Below are positions 57,658-64,000 of a stretch of DNA of 64,000 nt, piece by piece. Source of the stretch: Lotus japonicus (taxonomy: Eukaryota; Streptophyta; Magnoliopsida; Fabales; Fabaceae); assembly GCF_012489685.1 (NCBI RefSeq), contig NC_080046.1:3970501-4034500 (forward strand). Reading direction: 5' to 3'. A program made the translations under genes and the position numbers. The notes below the pieces were generated by a model. That model had not been told where the DNA came from. It ran no database searches and worked only from the letters and a program-made list of their open reading frames with translations. Numbering within the stretch: the stretch's first letter is position 1; each line of letters starts with the position of its first letter.

Positions 57658-57746
57658 ATACCTTTGCTCAAATCCATGTAATCAACGCACATCCGCAACT
57701 TTTCATTCACCTTTTTTACAAACACGGGATTAGTGAGCCAGGTTGC
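57658..57746 (-). pseudogene. Ty3/Gypsy reverse transcriptase fragment
   Basis: Minus strand reads TWLTNPVFVKKVNEKLRMCV then DYMDLSKG, the start of a Ty3/Gypsy RT (W-L-N-V-K-K-K-RMCVDY-DLN). Only about 30 residues are recognisable; frames on both sides are broken. An isolated relic. Confidence 0.75.
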
Positions 57747-57749
57747 ATA

Positions 57750-58130
57750 CTAGAAGATCATATTTTCTTTATCCGCAAACCCTTAGAAGTAGTGTGCTTA
57801 GACTTGCCATATACAAAACAACAACTAGAAGGATTATCATGAGTTTTATACCGTTCTTGTTTACTAGTGTATCCTAGGCCTACTTTTTCTAAGGGTGATC
57901 TTTTGTCTTCAAGTAGATTGTTTGAGTTTTTGTGCCATCTGGTAAAGTTTCCCAAATCATTAGTAAGTTCAATGATCTTCATATTTCAAGTGTTGTGAAG
58001 ATCGTGACTCATGTATCTTCCGGAAGTGGTCAACACTTTTCCTTAGTTTTAGGTTAGTATTGCACACATTAGTTGCGCGTAAAATGTCAGTAAACTATGT
58101 TAAAAATACCTTTTGAAAATAAAGCTTAGC
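57750..58130. other. Probable decayed Ty3/Gypsy flank; no gene
   Basis: No frame or repeat recognised beyond the RT relic. Confidence 0.4.
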
Positions 58131-58133
58131 ATA

Positions 58134-58466
58134 TTTTTTTTTTCAAAAGCACAATTTTATTAATGAAATAAAATATATACAACGAGAACTGAGCAACATG
58201 CCATAAGCAAAAAGAAACCCCCCGCGCGCCTTAGTCATAACTCACAAAGATTCGGGTGATTAGCCTTAGTTTGCTCCGCTAACCCCTTAATCATGAGATC
58301 TTCACTCCACCTAGTCTTCCACCAACCCATATGTTTACCAAACAACCAAGTTGACCGGGCTCTAGTCATCACCCTAGACTCCCCTCAATCGGATCCACCC
58401 TCCACGCTTGAGCATCCACCGGCGTCTTCGGTTTATTCTTGCTACTCTTTGGACGACCTCTCTTAT
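58134..58466 (-). mobile_element. 5'-truncated LINE 3' end
   Basis: Starts with a T-run (58134-58143). In reverse it gives TTCATTAATAAAATTGTGCTTT and poly(A), preceded by GC-richer sequence that may be the last LINE codons and 3' UTR. It is more GC-rich than its surroundings, and the right border is set by that change. Confidence 0.55.
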
Positions 58467-58955
58467 AAATTTGAATCATTTCAAAAATAATGTTAATTTT
58501 AATAATATACAAATATATAGTTAATAATTTGAAATTTTGAAATTTTAATTATGTATAATTAAGTTTTTTATGTATATAATTAATACTAGTAATAGGTATG
58601 ATTAAATGAATTTCAAAAAAATAGGTATGATTAAATATATTTTAAGATTTTCAATTAAAAAGTAATTAGTAAATGTTGACATTTGAGTTATATACAATTT
58701 ACTATTACATTTATTAATTAATATACTTATCAATATATTTTTATAAATAAATAATATAACCGATATTTATTAATATTATAATGTATTCCAATTAAAGTTT
58801 TTAATTAATATATCACTAATACTTTCTCAAATAAATTTTACTTATATATTATAACCTAAATGATGACACATTCTTTCATTAGTTTTTTGGATATACTTGT
58901 ATTATATTTAATATTTTAAAATTCAAACAAAATTTTAATATAATATATCACTACT
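58467..58955. other. AT-rich stretch, no gene
   Basis: Very AT-rich, no repeats identified. Confidence 0.6.
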
Positions 58956-59157
58956 TGTTATGAATAAAGAGTAAGCAAGTCAATAAGAGAGGAGAATAGA
59001 GGAACAAGAGAGATAGAGAAATAGTGTGATGGGGATGCTCTGCTAGGTGCAGACTCCCTTGTATTTATATTATTAGGTTTGGAGTGTTGAACAAGTATAC
59101 ATGTGGGCCTGACTCATGGACTCTTAACTTTGATGGTCATCCATATATTTCATAACA
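58956..59157 (-). repeat. 3' LTR of the minus-strand Ty1/Copia element
   Basis: 202 bp with inverted ends TGTTATGAA and TTCATAACA, very short for an LTR. TATAAATACAAGGG on the sense strand near 59065-59078 is a probable TATA region. Confidence 0.8.
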
Positions 59158-59394
59158 CTCCCCCTTGGATGACCATCCATTAAGAATGTGCCCCATTAAA
59201 ACCTTACTAGGAAAATCCAGTGGGATAAAAACCTAGTGAAGGAAAAAGAGTACATCATTCTATAGTCCGTCTTTGTACATTGCCTCATTAAAAACGTTAT
59301 CATGAAAAGCCCAATGGAAAAAAAAAACATGGTTAAGGAAAAAGGAGTACAATGCATTCCAATTGAGATCTTTGAGCCGACGAACTCCTATATT

Positions 59395-60240
59395 CTACAC
59401 AAGCTTTTCAAATGTTGTAGTTGGAAGAGTCTTTGTAAATAAGTCTGCTAAATTATCACTTAAACGAATTTGTTGGATGTCTATGTCACCGTTCTTTTGT
59501 ACATCATGAGTGAAGAAGAGTTTCGGTGATATTTGCTTTGTCTCATCTCCCTTGATGTATCCTTCTTTTGATTGAGCAATGCATGTAGTATTATCTTCAT
59601 ATATAGTTGTTGGCGGCATCTTTCCAGAGGACAAATCACCAATATCAAGTACGCATTGAATCACGAATCTCAGCCAAACGTATTCTCGTCTTGCCTCATG
59701 TAATGCTAATATTCCTGCATGGTTAGTTGAGGTGGCTATCATAGTTTGTTTCCCAGATCTCCATGAAATGGTTGTTCCTCCACATGTAAACAAGTAACCT
59801 GTTTGAGATATTTAGACAAATATCCTACATCTGCATAACCAATTAGATCAAGCTTGGACATAGAGGGAAAAAATAAAATCATATCCAATGTGCCTTTAAG
59901 ATAACGAAAGACTTGTTTTATTCCATTCCAATGTCTTCGTGTAGGTGAAGAACTATATCTTGCTAATAAGTTAATAGCAAATGATATATCAAGTCGAGTA
60001 TGACTAGCAAGATACATTAATGCTTTGATAGCACTAAGATATGGTACTTCAGAACCAAGTAATTCTTCAATCTTTTCTCAAGGTCTAAAAGGATCTTTAT
60101 TTACATTTAATGACCTTACAATCAATAGAGTACACAATGGACATGATTTGTCCATATAGATTCCTTTTAATACATCTGCAATATAAGTCCCTTGGTACAT
60201 AAATACCTCAGCCTTTAGATACTCAATTGATAAGGCTAGA
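59395..60240 (-). pseudogene. Ty1/Copia RT C-terminus and RNase H
   Basis: Sense reading from about 60240: KAEVFMYQGTYIADVLK, a stop near 60078, LGSEVPYLSAIKALMYLA, TRLDISFAINLLARY, RHWNGIKQVFRYLKGT, LIGYADVGY. A frame change follows near 59790, then FTCGGTTISWRSGKQTMIA, EYVWLRFVIQ, YEDNTTCIAQSKEGYIKGDE, ISPKLFFTHD and NLADLFTKTLP. This is the TNT1-94-like branch. The canonical RNase H aspartates are partly kept, but the stop and the frameshift disable it. Confidence 0.85.
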
Positions 60241-60786
60241 CAAAATTTTCATTCTCAACCATTTTATCTCAGATTCTTTCTTTAGCAAATCTACAGCTTT
60301 GGTAGCTCTTCTAGAGTCCCAATAAATCATTGTCATTAACATTAATTATGACATAAGCAATCTCACATCTCATCATAAATATGCATGAGTTGGTTGGGTC
60401 ATTTTGTGACCGTCCTTAACCAAATAATCATCTAGATTGCTTCAATCTAGTAATTTGTTCATTGTTGAGAACATGAATTGTGTGCTTTAGGCATCTTACA
60501 ATCTTCAAGGAGTTTTATAGAGATATCAATCTCAAGTGAGCCATACAAATAGGTTGTAACTCCAAGTATCCACCACGATTGTCACATGTGTCTTAAATAT
60601 GACAACATTATTTCATTTTACTACAAAGACTCTTTAAGCCTTATCGTCTTTATACCTTTAGGGTATAGACATGAGGTTCAAAGACCCTTAAATTCAGCAA
60701 ATGAATTGCTTCTTTCTATTTATGGCCAATCATACCCATTCATTTTTTGGTTCAAGATTCTCGCACATATTTCTAATATTGAGCGC
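60241..60786 (-). other. Decayed continuation of the Copia element; no gene
   Basis: No usable frame. Word content resembles degraded copia pol in reverse, but I cannot place a domain. Confidence 0.35.
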
Positions 60787-61502
60787 TGTGAGACCCAAGT
60801 TTTTAAGCTTGGAATAAATTAGTGAAATTTCTTATTCACGATTAATTTGATGCAACATGAAGGAAAACCTGAACAAGTGTTTAATGAATGGAGTAAATTG
60901 TGTAGGAGAAAGTTCAGGTAAAGGCTAAGGATTGTATCAAAGTCGATAAAAGTTATAGCACGATTAGTATTCGCTTAGACCTAGGACAAGAACCCTAGGA
61001 AAAGATTAATTCCACCTTTGGAACACTGTAGGAATAAATTCCAAAAATCTTCAAGAGGAGTATAAGACTTTCTCTTATTCCTTTCCATAACAAGCGTTTC
61101 GATACGAAACCCTAGAATGTAAGAACGTCGAATTCCAATACTCGGAAGTTTGCCGAAACCGAATCACTGATAGTTCAGAAACCCTAAAATCAACGGACGA
61201 TGAAGACTTTTTCTATTCGGAGCATCAAATAAAGATTTCATCCGCGCATGCCCACTCTAATCGACGTTCCAGATCTTTCTTCAGAAGGAAGTTTCTGCAT
61301 CCGAGGTCAAAATCATAAAGTGCATAAAGTGCATTTTAAGCCGGTACACATTAAAAACAAGCCTCAAAAACCAAAAATCATACTGATATTTCTTTGGAGA
61401 ATTAGAAGATTCAGCGGGAAGAATATCATGTCTAAAATACGTTGGAATCAGTAGGAAAAATCGGAATCGCGAAATTCTCATTTTTCCGCATTTTCCATTT
61501 CC

Positions 61503-61510
61503 TATATATA
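61503..61510 (+). promoter_or_regulatory. TATA box of the second long LTR
   Basis: TATATATA in CCTATATATAGTATATG, matching the TATAAATA of the other copy. Confidence 0.5.
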
Positions 61511-63203
61511 GTATATGAAAGAAAAAAAAAACAACAAAAAATCACAACACACACACACACGGCCGTAGCTTCAAGAGGAGGAAAAGGAAGAAAAGTGATT
61601 TTGCCAATTCTTGACCGATCGTCGTTCCGTTCGTTGCTACGCGTAGGCCTCGAGGTACTGATGCTTTTCCTTACCTCTGATCGCTTTTTCCATAGCTTTT
61701 CTCTAGGTATTTCTGTGCTCATAGTTTTGAGGTTTTTGCAAAACTATCCTGAATATCTCATTTTTGATTCTAAACATCTTCCCTACGTTCTCCTGAGTAT
61801 GTTTAGCTAATAATACTCCGCCGAATCTCGAAAAACTACCGTCGAGTTTCCATTCTGGTGAAAATACCCATTTTGGGGCAAAGCTTCGTCCTTTGGACTG
61901 AAAACTATCTCCTTAGCTTAGTGCTAGTAGGATTAGTTGTCATAAACGTCGTTGGTGACGTCCCCATCCAATTTGCTTTTTGAAATTTCAGTTTTGAATT
62001 TCTGAGCTAAAAATAATGACCAAAATACCCCTGCGACAGTTTTTGATCCGATAATTTTTCCGAGTTTAGAATACCCTTAGTTACGGCTTATGATAGCATA
62101 GGAACCAAGTTTGATCGAAGAAAAATCGAGCCACCTAATTACCTAAAGTGGCCGAGCACTCTAAGGGGGGAGGAGGAAAATTCCTTTTTCGAAAACTTGT
62201 CCTTTCGCGCTAGATTTTCGTACCTCGGAGTATGTATTACTTCGGGTAACCTTAGTGAGCATTGATAGCTTAGTTTCCGATAGATGTTGATGGAATTCTG
62301 TGGTTTTTGCTCTAAGGTTTATTTGAGGAGTTTCAAGGAGAAGAAGACATAGAGTGTGAAGGAACGTTTGAGGAGAACGCTGGAATAACTATAGGTAAGG
62401 GCAACTTACCTTACTAGCTAATGCTTTAGGTGTCGATGCTTTCGACATTGATTTACTGTTTATGCACTTGTTTGTGGTTGATTGGAAAAATGTTTTCTGA
62501 GGCTTCGGCTGACAATGTAGATGATGCATCTACTGATATGTTTTTGAGATTGACTTACATGCTATGTGCTATGTGGGTAATCTAGGATGTGTGGTGCATG
62601 CCTTATATGCTAAGTGCTACGTGATTATTCTAGAATATGTTGAAATATGACATGTTCGTTGACTGTGTTGATGTAATTATGTCTTTCGCTGATATCTGCG
62701 ATTCTGAAAAGTGAGAATAGCGGGCAGGTCATGCCGATTTTATTCTGAGATTTTGGGGAAAGTTTGATAGGACGAATGAGATTCGGGCCTTGTTATGGTT
62801 TTTCATGGATCGAGACATTCTCTGGAGTCATTTGGGATTTGGAGATCCCGGGAACTTATAAAATTCGCGATAAGATTAAAAGGATATTATTTTGTAAAGA
62901 AAACTCATAAGACATTAAACAACCTCTAAATATTTAAGTATTGGTAATAATCTCGAAGGAAGCTTGGGAGTCAGAATCTTAGTTTTGGAAAACGAGAAGT
63001 GTCGTCGGATCCAAGTGTTGAGAAAGTTGAGAAGTTTTGAGTATGTTGATACTCTTGTGCTGTGGGAGCAGTTGTGTCGTTGGGCTATCCGAGGGATAAG
63101 CCGGGAAATTGATAGTTTCCGAGTATGTTGATACTCTTTGCTCGTTGAGCAGTTTTGACCATCGGATGGAGATGAGTCGGATGATTTGGAGATCATCATG
63201 AGG

Positions 63204-63260
63204 TACAGTTTATGCCTTCGGGTACAGTTTATGCCTTCGGGTACAGTTTATACCTTCGGG
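63204..63260 (+). repeat. 19-bp tandem repeat, three units
   Basis: TACAGTTTATGCCTTCGGG repeated three times with one change. It occupies the part of the LTR where the other copy has its 36-37-bp array. Confidence 0.9.
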
Positions 63261-63803
63261 TAATTCGGACATCGACGGGGGATATGATCGACCGTGAGGT
63301 TAGGATCGACCTGTTGATTGTCGGGCATAGCGGAGGGAAAAGTCGACCCGCAGGGTTAGGACTGATCCGGCTATGTCAAGGTTGTAAGTGACACCCGAGG
63401 GTTATGGTCGACACAATGCCAGTGTTAGGACCGACTCGATCGTGCCCAGCCTACTTCTTCTGGAATCGTCGAGATTGACGTTGCATGGGCATATCATGCA
63501 CTCTAATTATATTCGTTGGGATTTGGATGAGTTGAAGTTGATAAACTTCATTCTGGGTATTTGATGAGTAGATGTTGATAAATATCGTTACGTGCTTTGA
63601 TGATTGAATTGTACTAGAGATGTGATAACATGCTATGTTTAAACCTTAGGGTAGACAATGCAGAACTTATATGTATATATACAATGTATATATATACCCC
63701 TTATACTTTACCTGTTGTCTTGTATTCTCTATATTATATTCCGTAAGTTGACCCTTGCACGTGCTACCTGTGTTTGGGGGGCTATGTATGCCCTTTTTGT
63801 CAG

Positions 63804-64000
63804 ATGTCGTCGATGGATTCCTTCGTGATTCTTCGTCGTTCGGGGAAGACCCGGAGCGAAATGACTACTACTGAGCCGTCGACGTGGACCCGGACTTCAT
63901 GCATGACCAGATGAGAGTCGATGATGGAAGTATAGGGGATGGGTATTTAGAGTATACTAAGGTTGGGTGTTAGTGTCATAGCTCTGACTATTTCTCATTT
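63804..64000 (+). pseudogene. Degenerate LTR ORF in the second family member
   Basis: After TTTTTGTCAG an ATG opens a frame whose start (MSSMDSFVILRRSGKTRSEM) aligns with the 42067 ORF, but a stop follows within about 40 codons. Either this copy is dead or a frameshift separates the rest, which runs off the window. Confidence 0.5.

Larger units (their letters stand above)
58956..60240 (-). mobile_element. Ty1/Copia retrotransposon, 3' half
   Basis: Minus-strand element: 3' LTR 58956-59157, polypurine tract AAGGGGGAG on the sense strand at 59158-59166, then RNase H and the end of RT. No 5' LTR is found to the right, where the sequence decays before the LTR at 60787. It is unrelated in sequence to the Sirevirus. 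Confidence 0.82.
60787..64000 (+). mobile_element. Second LTR of the 38882-43033 family, incomplete
   Basis: Starts TGTGAGACCCAAG and matches the 38882 LTR in order over its whole visible length. Shared parts include GTTATAGCACGA.TA, GGAAGTTTGCCGAAAC, GATGAAGACTTTTTCTAT, TCATAAACGTCGTTG, GACGTCCCCATCCAATTTG, GTTTTGGAAAACGAGAAGTG and the final GTTGACCCT.GC. By position about 450-600 bp remain beyond the window. It may be a solo LTR or the 5' LTR of a full element. The splice-like sites and TATA box are kept. Confidence 0.85.

Noticed and set aside
1..64000. CRISPR array, bacterial operon or phage system
   Set aside because: All tandem repeats lack regular unique spacers, and the coding content is eukaryotic and spliced.
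1..64000. tRNA or rRNA genes
   Set aside because: Only primer-binding sites complementary to tRNA 3' ends were seen; no cloverleaf or rRNA sequence was recognised by eye, though a tRNA scan was not possible.

Overview
This window is plant nuclear DNA, almost certainly from a eudicot and possibly a legume (the Sirevirus resembles soybean SIRE1; the species call is weak inference). Evidence: spliced genes with GT/AG introns, AT-rich intergenic sequence, plant-type F-box families, and every major class of plant transposon. I see no intact ordinary cellular gene. The nearest things are three broken F-box genes and two small ORFs carried inside mobile elements.

Layout. 1-3290: right part of an autonomous Mutator-like element (MULE) with a four-exon transposase and a convergent GRF zinc-finger/membrane gene, ending in a terminal inverted repeat. 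3291-8150: old LTR-like sequence invaded by a solo LTR (4538-6990, target duplication acgaa) and a complete miniature retrotransposon (TRIM, 7132-7989). 8640-10545: F-box pseudogene, with a second diverged copy at 34095-35960. 11063-11589: non-autonomous MULE with 9-bp target duplication, related to the element at the left edge. 13148-18260: L1-type LINE on the minus strand, 5'-truncated and frameshifted. 18743-32521: Helitron remnant (PIF1 helicase and 3' hairpin/CTAG end) split by a young Sirevirus (19762-30729) whose LTRs differ at four of 1207 positions but which has lost its integrase.

36940-47290: a poly(A)-tailed LINE fragment, then an older LINE invaded by a non-autonomous LTR element (38721-47037). 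One LTR of that element was itself invaded by a 4.15-kb solo LTR (38882-43033), and its interior took a GC-rich hAT-type MITE (44648-45266). 47290-54200: AT-rich repeats, a 154-bp palindromic MITE, a tandem duplication and a four-unit array of about 640 bp. 54456-56909: F-box/DUF295 pseudogene. 57640-60786: fragments of Ty3/Gypsy, LINE and minus-strand Ty1/Copia. 60787-64000: a second LTR of the 38882-43033 family, running off the window.

The genes do not form a pathway; they record layered transposition. Least expected are: the long LTR family with conserved splice signals leading to an ORF inside the LTR; the antisense gene with its own TATA box in the Sirevirus; the GRF gene housed in the MULE; and a 19-bp LINE insertion whose empty site is preserved in neighbouring repeat copies.
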